NCBI RefSeq assembly: GCF_000003815.2
Contig: NW_023365755.1
Location: 1 to 43,919, forward strand
Reading direction: 5' to 3'
Length of the DNA stretch: 43,919 nucleotides
DNA from: Branchiostoma floridae
Taxonomy: Eukaryota; Chordata; Leptocardii; Amphioxiformes; Branchiostomatidae
Below the pieces are notes generated by a model, which worked only from the letters and a program-made list of their open reading frames with translations, did no database searches and was not told the origin of the DNA. Every line of letters begins with the position of its first letter. Position 1 is the first letter of the stretch. Below, piece by piece: positions 33,720 through 43,610 of the stretch. A program made the position numbers and the translations under genes.

Positions 33720-34070
33720 NNNNNNNNNNNNNNNNNNNNNNNNNNNNNNNNNNNNNNNNNNNNNNNNNNNNNNNNNNNNNNNNNNNNNNNNNNNNNNNNN
33801 NNNNNNNNNNNNNNNNNNNNNNNNNNNNNNNNNNNNNNNNNNNNNNNNNNNNNNNNNNNNNNNNNNNNNNNNNNNNNNNNNNNNNNNNNNNNNNNNNNNN
33901 NNNNNNNNNNNNNNNNNNNNNNNNNNNNNNNNNNNNNNNNNNNNNNNNNNNNNNNNNNNNNNNNNNNNNNNNNNNNNNNNNNNNNNNNNNNNNNNNNNNN
34001 NNNNNNNNNNNNNNNNNNNNNNNNNNNNNNNNNNNNNNNNNNNNNNNNNNNNNNNNNNNNNNNNNNNNNN

Positions 34071-34595
34071 AAAAGGGCTTAGGTTGAAAACATTATAGTA
34101 TTTTGATATCACCCACTAAATTAGAAGTGAATGGGATGTTGCACAATGATAGCCAGGTGTTCTAAGTTCTGACCAAGGGGGGGCTACTGAAAGGTAGCTG
34201 GCATCTCCAAGTGCCTCAGAACCCGAACACTAAGGTATCATGTTCAGCGCCTTATTCTAATAGAAGTTTTAAGTTCCATCAATAATATTTTGTCCAACGT
34301 TTTTGAAGAGACATCATCTTAGGCTTTTTAATGTACGGATTCAAATGAATAAGATTGATCTTGTTTGTTTTTCAATGGTTCAGAAGATTTGGGGTTGTTT
34401 TCATGTTGTTTTTTGCTCAAAACAAATGTTATATATTACTTTGACCTAACATGTTTAAATGCTTGTCAATATTTACATTTAAAATCCGACATCTGCTAAT
34501 TCCTTTCATCTCAATGCATAGAACACGTGTTTGGAACTTGAACAGTGATTTTGGAAGTTAAGTGCAACATGTTTTATGCAATGAAGTAGCATCAT
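34071..34595. other. Unassigned sequence
   Basis: AT-rich, with no gene or repeat recognised. Confidence 0.4.
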
Positions 34596-36738
34596 CAGGG
34601 CTCGAAATACTTTTTTCTGCATGCCTGCACTGGTGCAGGTGAAAATTACCTGCACCAGACAAATTTTACCTGCACCACTCTGAATTTAGGAAGTGTGGAT
34701 CATACTAAAACTGTTGAGGAACCATTGCTATTTTTTCTTTTATTGTGGTAACAGTCAATGTAGCTAATAACAATCCACATACACCTGCATCATTGGACAT
34801 TTCTGTATAAAACACAGCACAAGGACCAGTGCGGGTTAGGTGCAGGTGGACACCAGAAATTTATAAATGGTTTATTCAAACATACACATATACATACATG
34901 CATGGACATACTAAAACAACGTTGCAGCCTGTTATACCATGCTGTAAAACTGGCTGAATTATGTTAGTTTTAGTCTTTAAAAAATTTAATATATACACCA
35001 TAACATATTTAACAATAATTGATGCACACCAAGGCTAACATGAGCAGTAATCAAGATTCCATGTAGTAGTCATGTGACATTATAAACAGGCTATAAATCA
35101 GTATTTAAGAGTGTGGACAAGTATGAAATAGCACTGTTTTTGTACCTATCAAATCTGGCAAAAGGTATGCTAAGCTCGAGCCCTCGTTTTAGACCTCTGT
35201 TGTGAACTTCATTACGTGTAGCTGGCGACCAGTTTCGAAAAGTGGGTGAATTAAACATGGATTTCGAAAACTTAAGACATAGAAATTCTCTTCCTGCTTT
35301 TAAAGTGTTCAAATGTAGCCTACATACAGCTTCGGTATAACAAGTATAATCGCTGCCCAGACTAATTCTTAGCGCACGCTTTTGTATGCGTTCTAATGCA
35401 GCTGATTGTTGACATGTTGAACCTGGATGCCATACCGGGGCCGCATATTCCATGATAGGTCGGACATATAATTGGTAAATCTCACGGAGATCTTCAGTGC
35501 AGACACCAAAGCGTTTTAGTTTTTTAAGCAAGAAAAGGCGACGACAGCTTCCTTTTTTTATAATGACGTTATTATGTTTTCCCCATTTCAAGTCCGCAGA
35601 CATCCAAGGCTTTGCCATTCAGTAATAACACAGGAGGTAGAGGGGGATCCTTCACGAAGGTAATACACATTAATTTGCACTTGTCTTCGTTCAATGTCAT
35701 ACGGTTTTCGGATGACCATGTATCTAGTTGGATAACTGTTGTCTGCATTGAGCTCTCTTCACTGAATAATTGACTCTCTTTCACGACAGATCATCGACAT
35801 GCTTCCATCTATCNNNNNNNNNNNNNNNNNNNNNNNNNNNNNNNNNNNNNNNNNNNNNNNNNNNNNNNNNNNNNNNNNNNNNNNNNNNNNNNNNNNNNNN
35901 NNNNNNNNNNNNNNNNNNNNNNNNNNNNNNNNNNNNNNNNNNNNNNNNNNNNNNNNNNNNNNNNNNNCATGGTGAAATAGAAGTACGCACACCACATGGT
36001 TAACAATTTACGGATTAAGATAGTATGATCAATTCTATCAAACGCTTTGCTAAAATCATTCCGCAAAACAGTCTGGATACTTTTAGGGGTCTCAGCACCG
36101 CGAAGAATTGAATCGATCATACTAACCAAGTAGTGGACAGATGAGCGCCCTTTTCTACTGCCATATTGATTTGATTTTTGACTTTTTCTTGCGTCGAGGC
36201 GCTTCAAGATTTCATGAACCTCATATGAATGTATATGCGGAGGTCTAGAAGGAGAAGGCAGGTAAGATGGCAATGACTCAAGGTCAAGGCATGGGAGTTC
36301 GTTAACGATGTCAGAAAAGTGATGGTTGATCACATTGGCAATATCGCTGTCAGTCAGAGGAGTGCTGCTGGGCACAGACACTGATAAGCTCCGCCGAGAA
36401 TTTAATACGTTACGTAGACACGCGTGCCACCTGGCTGGATTCTCCTTTAAAACTTGGATCTTACAGACAATATCTTTTCCTTGCCTTAATACACAGTCGA
36501 TTTACCCTGTTTCTTAGCTTTCTATACAATGTCATATTGCCGGAGTGAAAAGCTAACTGTCTCTTCTTAACAAGTGATTTGATATGGGGAGTAATCTATT
36601 CCTTATCAGTATTGTGTTTAACGACAGATTTCATTGTGAAATGATGGTCTATTCTACTTTGGAGAGTTTGATAGTTGTACTGCACAGCCCCAATTTTACC
36701 TGCACTAACCTGCATATGCAGGTGGTATTTCGAGCCCT
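34596..36738. mobile_element. TIR DNA element, hAT-like termini, split by a LINE
   Basis: Begins cagggctcgaaatac (34596-34610) and ends with the complement gtatttcgagccc (36725-36737). Beyond the 13-bp perfect core, imperfect similarity continues through gcaggt, tgcaggt and aaatt for about 50 bp each side. cagggctcgaa is the kind of terminus seen in hAT elements, but no clear 8-bp target duplication is visible and no transposase remains. Most of the interior is the minus-strand LINE at 34860-36690. Confidence 0.6.
34860..36690 (-). mobile_element. Non-LTR retrotransposon, truncated, nested in the TIR element
   Basis: Read on minus: linker KSVVKHNTDKE*ITPHIKS (about 36640-36585, stop where Trp is usual), KKRQLAFHSGNMTLYRKLRN, then DSDIANVINHHFSDIV, EVHEILKRLDARKS, a jump to QYGSRKGRSSVHYLVSMID, DFSKAFDRIDHTILIRKLL (RT block with catalytic Asp), the gap at 35814-35967, ENRMTLNEDKCKLMCI, then the thumb/C-terminal region SCRRLFLLKKLKRFGVC, LREIYQLYVRPIMEYAAPVW and ALERIQKRALRI. 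The endonuclease domain is missing. Between DARKS and QYGSRKG the usual stretch of RT blocks is absent, an internal deletion. The protein ends SYLSTLLNTDL. Confidence 0.93.
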
Positions 36739-37300
36739 TATTATAAAAACATGCAGATTTTATCCATTGTGATGTTAATCATTGATCCATTGTGATGTTA
36801 ATAGTTTACACATGTCGAAAGTATAAAGTTCCCAACATTTATCGTTAAGAAGTTTGCAGATGCACCTGCAATCCTAATCCTAGTCGCAAGAGGACTCAAA
36901 CTTAAATCACTTCTTTTCGAGCACAAGAGCTATCTGACACCCCAAAATCGTGTCTCTAGCTTTTTCAGAACATGAGATATAAAGGAAACGATAAGAATTA
37001 TTGAAGTTTATTTGCAAGTTCTTGCCCGATGGCTAATTGCAACATGAAACATACAGAAAATATAGTAAACATACATAAAATAAAGTAATTTGGTATAGAT
37101 AACAATAGTGACAAGTGTAAACAAGTGACTATTCTATCAATGATATGGACTGCTGAGAGCTACACTCTACACATTTGGGGTTTGATTTCTTTTCTGGAAG
37201 CAGTGGAAGACGAATGATGAGTGGGTTATGTGACGTTAACAGCGTTATAGTTTTCTTTTCGTCGGTAAGCGTTTGGAAATTTTTGTGTGTTTTGCATCAG
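36739..37300. other. Unassigned AT-rich sequence
   Basis: A short duplicated phrase, atccattgtgatgttaat, occurs near 36762 and 36785. No gene is visible. Confidence 0.4.
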
Positions 37301-37850
37301 TTCAGTTCAGTTCAGTTCAGTTCATCCTCTTGGAGGTGACACCTGTGTCTCCACTCGTGTTTTGCATACCTATTCAAATAACTCCTTTCTTTCCTTGTCA
37401 TTAGAGAGGCAGTTGGAAATAAAATGTATTTCGTCTTCCACCGGTTTGCAATAAAATAGTTACAGGTTCTTTCGCCCACCGGTAGCATTTTGTACCGCCC
37501 TCTCTCAATTTCAAGGGGGTGGGCGCTGATTCTAAGTTTGCACATTGCCGATCTGACCTCGAATTTATCTAGTGACGTTAAATAAGTTTCCATTGAGTAT
37601 CCCCTCTTTAGTTTCTTAAAGAATCTTAACTTACCATTATCTGTAGACAGTCTATGAGAAAATGTCTGGATATATATATCTTCCAACCTTTTTCTTAACA
37701 ATGTACATATATGCTTGTTGCTTAACCGTGAATACGTAGAGTTCCATAGAAAAGAGTAACCAGTATTGTCTAGAATTTCCGTTACGTGTTGTGACCAGCA
37801 TTTCTTACGACTGTTACTCGGTGTTCTGAACCTTATTGTAGCGAATCAAT
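37301..37850 (-). mobile_element. LINE 3' fragment with (CTGAA)n tail
   Basis: Minus-strand reading: CWSQHVTEILDNTGYSFLWN (about 37800-37740), LLRKRLEDIYIQTF, then the open frame KLRISAHPLEIERGRYKMLP with GERTCNY, ending RHRCHLQEDELN at a stop. This is the same C-terminal zinc-knuckle region as at 22490 and 40645, from another subfamily. The second cysteine of the first CxxC is lost (TCNYF). The coding end runs straight into ttcagttcagttcagttcag on plus, a pentamer tail marking the 3' terminus. Confidence 0.85.
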
Positions 37851-38400
37851 AAGTACATGTATCTATGATTATGGTTGGTAACTGATCATCGATTTAATAG
37901 TAGAATTTGTCATTTTTTTCGAATTAATTTAAAATCAAGTTTGACGATATGAAATCTATAAAAGATGTTAGTTATTAATGAATATTGATGGTTATGATTG
38001 GTAATCGATCAGTTCCACTCATAATCAAAATATATTTTAATGCGGGTTTTAATGTGGAATTGTTATTGATAATCAATAATGATCAATAGTTTTAAGCGGT
38101 AAGCAATCAATACCACCTATAACAATCAATAAACATTGATAATTTTAGACTTATAAGGATTTGAACTCGGAAAAAGGAATTAGGCAAATTTAAATGTAGA
38201 ATACAGATAGAATTTAACGCTGATTGATGAATATGGGTAGTTATCGATCAATACTGTACATAACCTCAAACTCAATTAATTACTGAACAAAACCCTCTGT
38301 GATAATCGATCAGTATTGATCGAAATTGGTATTTACATGGAACCAGCGACGACGAATATCACACAAAGTTCGGCATCAAATTTTGGGCACTTGTGCCTAC
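37851..38400. other. AT-rich segment dense in ATCGAT/ATCAAT motifs
   Basis: Repeated but irregular phrases such as aatcgatcag, gttatcgatcaatac and gataatcgatcagtattgat fill the interval. Either a degenerate simple repeat or a cluster of Cut/Onecut-type sites. Confidence 0.45.
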
Positions 38401-38518
38401 TTGTCTTGATNNNNNNNNNNNNNNNNNNNNNNNNNNNNNNNNNNNNNNNNNNNNNNNNNNNNNNNNNNNNNNNNNNNNNNNNNNNNNNNNNNNNNNNNNN
38501 NNNNNNNNNNATAAATTA

Positions 38519-38730
38519 GTCTGCAGTAAACAAACCATTTCTTAGCAGTGTAGGGGTTGATTGAACTACCACATTCGGGGCATAGCTCTAGTTTAAACGG
38601 TTGTTGTAAAAATTGAGCCGTAAGTTGAACACTTCCTCGCCGGAACAGCATACCTCCTCCGCAACCGGGGTCATCAGGCCGAACGGCTTTTTGACCTTTG
38701 AACTTTATTCGAATCGCAGTCATATGAAAC
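38519..38730. repeat. Right end of the 5' module, copy E
   Basis: ctgcagtaaac, catttcttagcagtgtaggggttg, tgaactaccacattcggggc, aaacggttgttgtaaaa, ttgaac and tttttgacctttgaacttta follow copy A 10448-10640 in order. The left side is cut by the gap at 38411-38510. Minus-strand AGTTCA-A-AGGTCA at 38692-38704 is an exact DR1. Confidence 0.8.
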
Positions 38731-39124
38731 CGTAAACCCAACTCAAGCAAGCCTCCTTTACCGGCCTATCTGGGGGCATTGGCGTAAGTTGTGAATATGT
38801 CGCGAAAGGAAAAATGCGGGGAAAGGAATGGTACCCAGAGGCCCAGAGTGATCCACGGCCAGAGATCGCTCAGAGCCTCGGTATCCGGACAGGCGATACA
38901 ACTACGAACACGTGCGCTATTAACTGCGCACCCCCGGAAGGTATGGCAGAAAGTGCTTAAGGGGTGTAGAATACATGAGACGGATAAATATGATACGGTA
39001 GTAGTTGGATATATTCGTCATCTTTATTGATGCGGAGGTAGATTAAACTATTAGCAAGGAAATGTACTAATATAATCGTAAATGTAGGGATAAAATACTC
39101 AAGTGTCTTTAAAATATGTCCTCT
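38731..39124. other. Unassigned sequence
   Basis: A frame at 38791-39030 has no recognised domain. Confidence 0.4.
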
Positions 39125-39865
39125 GGTTCACGGTGAACATAGGTTTTTGGAATGTTCATGGTTTAGGTAAGAAACTGGAAGTAGATTGTTAAGAAGTAGC
39201 ATAGAGAAAACTAGACCTCTTTGCTCTGATTGAAACCTGGAGTAACGAATCTTCGGAAGTTGACATCCCAAATTTTCATCATTTCCCACCACTAAGACGA
39301 AAGCAAAAAAAAAGCCAAAAGAAACTCATGAGGAGTCATATTTCATAAGTATATCAAAAGAACATGACTTCCTCTGGGTTCGTTTATTGACCTCTTGGGT
39401 CTATGTTAAGATGTCTTTCTGTGTATCGTATATATTAGTCCTGTTTGTTCATCCGTTCACAAAAGGGCGGAAAGTTCTATATGTTTTAGAGCAAGGTTTA
39501 ACGTTGCTTTCCTCGAAAGGCCACTTGATTCTGGGGGAGACTTTAACAGCCGGGTACTCGGTTCCCTAAAAGACTGACGAAGATGACCCATAGATTCAGA
39601 TCTTGAGCCAGAAATTATTTCTAATATAGACTTGTCTGGAAACTTTTCCGACGAAAATCCTGCAAACGCTTTCGGCAAAAGCCTGATACATTTGTGCAAC
39701 AGGTCTGACCTGCGTATATTGAACGGAAGGATACTTGGGGACTTGAGTGGTAGACACACGTGCTACCAGCCCAATGACGTAGCGTGGACTACGCTATTTT
39801 ATTATGTCAATACGTTCCAAGTGCATCCATTGACAGACTACTCATATCACTGCACTGCATGATAA
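39125..39865 (+). mobile_element. LINE endonuclease domain (APE type), decayed
   Basis: Frames in order read IGFWNVHGLGKKLE (the N-terminal Asn motif), DLFALIETWSNESSEVDIP (the ETW/catalytic Glu motif), then after stops and frameshifts LGDFNSR-like residues (about 39535-39555), and GKSLIHLCNRSDLRILNGRI with GRHTCYQPNDVAWTT (39700-39800). This is the order of an APE-like endonuclease from a non-LTR retrotransposon. No RT follows: the next LINE sequence on this strand is a C-terminus at 40645. Confidence 0.85.
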
Positions 39866-40644
39866 GCCCAATTTGCGGGGTGGAAATCGTGACTTTGCAG
39901 TTGTTACTTATGCATCATGATAATTTTTTTGCGTTTGAGGAACAAATTTTGTTACCGTGACGAATAAGCAAATAATGCAGTTTCTGCTGCAACGCAGGTG
40001 TACCACAGGTGTGGGGTCACGCATACAGGGCGTGATTCACAGGTGTATGGTAAGTATTTATTGTGCTACAGGAGTAGTCTGTTCATTCGACGCTCGGCAC
40101 GACACCCAGGAAACACCAAGATCGTTGTGAAATGTTTGTTAGTGTAGCAAGTTCTTGCATTTGGCGAAAGTAACTGATACTTGGAATTTTGTATTTAACG
40201 GTCCAATATAATCTCTTCTTTGAACTATGTTTTTTGTGTTTCAGGACATTGAGTGATTCATTTAGAAAGAAACCCCAGAGAAGCTAAGGCTCTGGTGCAC
40301 GTCACCCATTTTTTTTGGCCTTCGTACTTTCGGGAGGTTTTTTTAGGGGTTGCGTGGTTGACAAACAACATATGCAGCTATGTATGCTTATGTTTATCGG
40401 TTTGGTTTACTCGATTACGAAAAATCGTGATGTTTGGTATATGTTTGGAATTGGTTTGATGATCAATTTGGATATTGATGCTTCGGTGTTCAATTGCATT
40501 TTCGAACTGCCGGTCACGTTACGATTGTACCTTTTGGCAAATAAAAGTATTTCTGCGGTGTTCACGCCCATCCTAAAACTTGTGTTGGTGTTTCTTTGTG
40601 TATGTGAAGAGTATGAACGCATCGAGAGGGAGGACTGTGTAGGG
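39866..40644. other. Unassigned sequence
   Basis: Near 39997-40055 the string caggtgt occurs three times. The frame at 40315-40701 overlaps the LINE end in another frame and starts at TTG, so it is not called. Confidence 0.4.
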
Positions 40645-41600
40645 GTGATGCAGAAACCACGATTACAGACTTTCAATTTCAGCGCATCTGAAGTTCTGTA
40701 AAGTTATTCTAGGGGTAAGAAGAAATGCTAGTAACCTCGCTACAAGGGCTGAACTCGGCAGATTCCCTTTGTGGATCGATGCTTACAGCAGACTCTATAT
40801 AACTGTAGATTAAATAGATATGTACCGATAAATAGTTTACAGTATGAAGCATTTCTTGCACAACAAGACCTGCACGGACGTAATATACCAAGCTGGCTGT
40901 CTAAAGTAAGTAAGCTTTTGAAGGAGTCTGGTTATGCCTACCTATTGATACACCACACAACAGAGTCGGAAGTGAAGCAAAAACCAAAGGACATTTTCAT
41001 CCAACCTATTACTCAGGACTGATTGATAAAAACAAAAATCAAAGAAACAAATTAAGAAGGTAAAGAAAAATAAAACATACCTACGGAAGACAGCAATGCC
41101 TATATATTCAGATTTTCAACCATCGCCGAGCCATTGCTAGATTAACAAACAGTGATCATCCCCTACAAACGGAAGTGAGAAGGTACTACCGGGCTTCTCT
41201 GAATGACAGACTCTGTACACTTTGTTATTCCAACCGTATAGAAAATAAAGTCCATTTCTTAGTAGAGTGTTCCATATTCAGTGATATACGTAACTGTTTT
41301 TAGCAATACTCTCAATGTAGACTTACGATGTAAACAGTTATCCAAAGACGGACTATTTTTGTGTACAATGACAGAAACAGACAACATTGTACAACAAACA
41401 CTTTGTAAGTTCGTATATTCTTGTTTTAAGAAGAAGGAAAAGGTATGTAAACGATGATTTTAGTGATAGCATAACTTCAGATGTTTTGTCTATTCAGTTT
41501 TTTACTTGTAGCAATACTTGTAATAGTATCTAGTCTTTAATATCTCATGTAATGCTATCGAATCGGTTTGACGCCCTCCGGGCCTCTCGGCTAATCTGGT
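40645..41600 (+). mobile_element. LINE 3' fragment (post-RT region and tail)
   Basis: Reading from the stop near 40645: SISAHLKFCKVILGVRRN, ASNLATRAELGRFPLWIDAY, then LAQQDLHGRNIPSWLSKVSK and LLKESGYAYL, then NDRLCTLCYSNRIENKVHFL and VECSIF (zinc knuckle CxxC...HxxxxC). The 3' UTR ends near gccctccgggcctctcggc. The knuckle and UTR match 22490-23165. It lacks endonuclease and RT. With 39125-39865 it could be one element with its middle lost, but the 0.78-kb spacer shows no LINE sequence. Confidence 0.85.
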
Positions 41601-41835
41601 CTTAAGTGTGTCCTCTGCGATTCCTTCCTGTACCGAACCAACCCCAAGTGCCAGTGGGCTTAACAAAACCAAACCACAAAAAGTGGACGAGTTACTGGTG
41701 AAAATACGTGGCTCTGTGTTGTCTGGAAGAGGGAACGAGAACGCTGCAACGAAAGAACTCACAGGTGTCGTCTTTGCAGGTGACGATCCAGTAAAAAATC
41801 ACAATAACTTGATCACAATATATACGATCAAGTAA
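41601..41835 (+). mobile_element. Possible ORF1 tail of the following LINE
   Basis: An open frame ending NHNNLITIYTIK stops 28 bp before the endonuclease ORF starting at 41864, the spacing expected between ORF1 and ORF2 of a LINE. No domain was recognised, so the link rests on position. Confidence 0.3.
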
Positions 41836-41863
41836 TCAATCTAGCTACTTAGATCAACCAATT

Positions 41864-42338
41864 ATGGCAGCTTCTACCATGAAAATGTCTGCCCAGTCCA
41901 TCCGTTTCAAGATCCAAATTGCGACTCTTAATGTCAGAGGACTCTCACAGATCAGCAAGCGACAGGAGCTGGATGAACTACTTGCACAGAAGAGAGTGGA
42001 TATGTGTTGTCTGCAAGAGACCAAGGTTGCAAGGGAGGTATCTCTAGTCATGCGTCATGGTCATCTGAAGCTGCTAGTTCAAGACCAATGCTACGGGGAT
42101 ATGGGTGAGCCGCTGGCTGGCTAAGGGGATCCAGGGATGCAAAAAATTTTGGCGATCGCATCTTTAGCGTGATGATTGGTTTCAAGGAGCAAAACTATCA
42201 ACCCCTCGTCGTGGTCTGTGCGTATGGACCAACCAGCCAGACATGCCCGAGGTACCCCGAGGAGAGAGAACGATTCTACTTACAACCGTCGGCAGCCGTC
42301 CACTTCTATCCATCAATATCTTTATTGTACTTATGCTA
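41864..42338 (+). mobile_element. LINE endonuclease domain, 5' half
   Basis: Begins at ATG: MAASTMKMSAQSIRFKIQIA then TLNVRGLSQISKRQELDELL and VDMCCLQETKV (Asn and ETK catalytic motifs of APE endonucleases). A frameshift near 42105 moves to LAKGIQGCKKF and then SVMIGFKEQNYQPLVVVCAY with GPTSQ. It is interrupted at 42338, just before the GDFN motif, which resumes at 43611. A different LINE family from the one at 39125. Confidence 0.85.
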
Positions 42339-42452
42339 ACGTCACATTTCCACAAAGGGGCCCGACCGGGTAGGTTAGGGCTGATTTGTTGCAATTTCGG
42401 GCGGAGCCCCGTGAGACCCCCGGCGGCTGCCCGGCTAGTTTGTGGCTCGGGC

Positions 42453-42500
42453 GGGGCCCCGGTTGATTCTAAGACGGACTTAAGATCAACCGGGGCCCGG
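42453..42500. repeat. Fold-back in insert unit 1
   Basis: ggggccccggttgattcta pairs with the complement atcaaccggggcccgg around aagacggactta. Confidence 0.8.
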
Positions 42501-42833
42501 TCAGGAAAATACGCCGAATCAAAGCCGTCAACTAATCGTGATCACATCGGCAGGGTCCCCTACAGTATACGCGCGATACTCGCCAGGAACCCTGACGGCA
42601 CTCGACGGTACCGGCCCAACCTTCTTGCATTACAAACTATTGCATCCGTTGTGTCATCCCGGAACACCGCCAGGGCAGCTGTCGGGTCCCTCGGTCATCA
42701 AACAGGACAATTTCGGCCATGGTCACATTTCCACATAGGGACCCGGGCGGGTAATTTACGGACTGTTTTTTGGCTCTTCCGGTGGGGGTCCTGCTGGTCT
42801 CCCAGCGGCTGCCGGGTTATTTTTGGTCTCGGG

Positions 42834-42880
42834 CGGGGCCCCGGTTGGTTTTAAGTCGGACTTAAAATGAACCGGGGTCC
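42834..42880. repeat. Fold-back in insert unit 2
   Basis: ggggccccggttggttttaa pairs with ttaaaatgaaccggggtccc with few mismatches. Confidence 0.8.
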
Positions 42881-43610
42881 CAGTGGGGAGAATATTAGGG
42901 AAATATCATCAGTAAAAAACTCACTTTCTACTCTTCTCAATGGAAGGTCTCACACGCATGAGCAGGTCATAGAACATTTGAGACACCATGCGCACAAATA
43001 ACTTAAAGTTGCAACAGTGTTCTCGCATTTATAGCTTGCTCATCAGCGTATNNNNNNNNNNNNNNNNNNNNNNNNNNNNNNNNNNNNNNNNNNNNNNNNN
43101 NNNNNNNNNNNNNNNNNNNNNNNNNNNNNNNNNNNNNNNNNNNNNNNNNNNNNNNNNNNNNNNNNNNNNNNNNNNNNNNNNNNNNNNNNNNNNNNNNNNN
43201 NNNNNNNNNNNNNNNNNNNNNNNNNNNNNNNNNNNNNNNNNNNNNNNNNNNNNNNNNNNNNNNNNNNNNNNNNNNNNNNNNNNNNNNNNNNNNNNNNNNN
43301 NNNNNNNNNNNNNNNNNNNNNNNNNNNNNNNNNNNNNNGTGACCATACAGTTATCTACAGGGGTGAATCGGCCGACCCACTGCCAGACCCCTACGGGTTA
43401 CCCGCCGAACATCGAGCGATAAAGGGTTAAAACATACAACTATTGGACGAAAGCCGCCGGAATGCCCACCGGATCCCCCCGGGACCTCTAACGGGACACG
43501 TGAAGAAAAAATGATTTGTGACTACGTGAGCCGATGTCTACCCGGCTTCAGAGCCCGGCCGGGGCCTAGATCGGTTAGACACCGCGCGGACATCCTGGGT
43601 AATGTGACGT

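Larger units (their letters stand above)
42339..43610. mobile_element. TIR element inserted in the LINE endonuclease
   Basis: The element runs from acgtcacatt (42339-42348) to its complement aatgtgacgt (43601-43610). The host LINE frame stops at IFIVLML on the left and continues ALAGDFMSKLG on the right, so the boundaries are well set. Inside, two units about 381 bp apart (42341 and 42722) begin gtcacatttccaca(a/t)aggg and each contain a GC-rich fold-back. The gap at 43052-43338 hides part. No transposase is visible, so it is non-autonomous. Confidence 0.7.

Noticed and set aside
33705-34112. Long frames across the gap
   Set aside because: Composed of unknown bases only.
39129-39143. GTTCAC-G-GTGAAC palindrome as an IR1 receptor site
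   Set aside because: It lies inside the coding sequence of a LINE endonuclease and is single.
40315-40701. 128-codon ORF of membrane-like composition
   Set aside because: Starts at TTG and ends in another frame within the LINE fragment; no family recognised.
42243-42854. 203-codon plus-strand frame
   Set aside because: Runs from out-of-frame LINE sequence through the GC-rich inserted element; GC bias and fold-backs explain its length.
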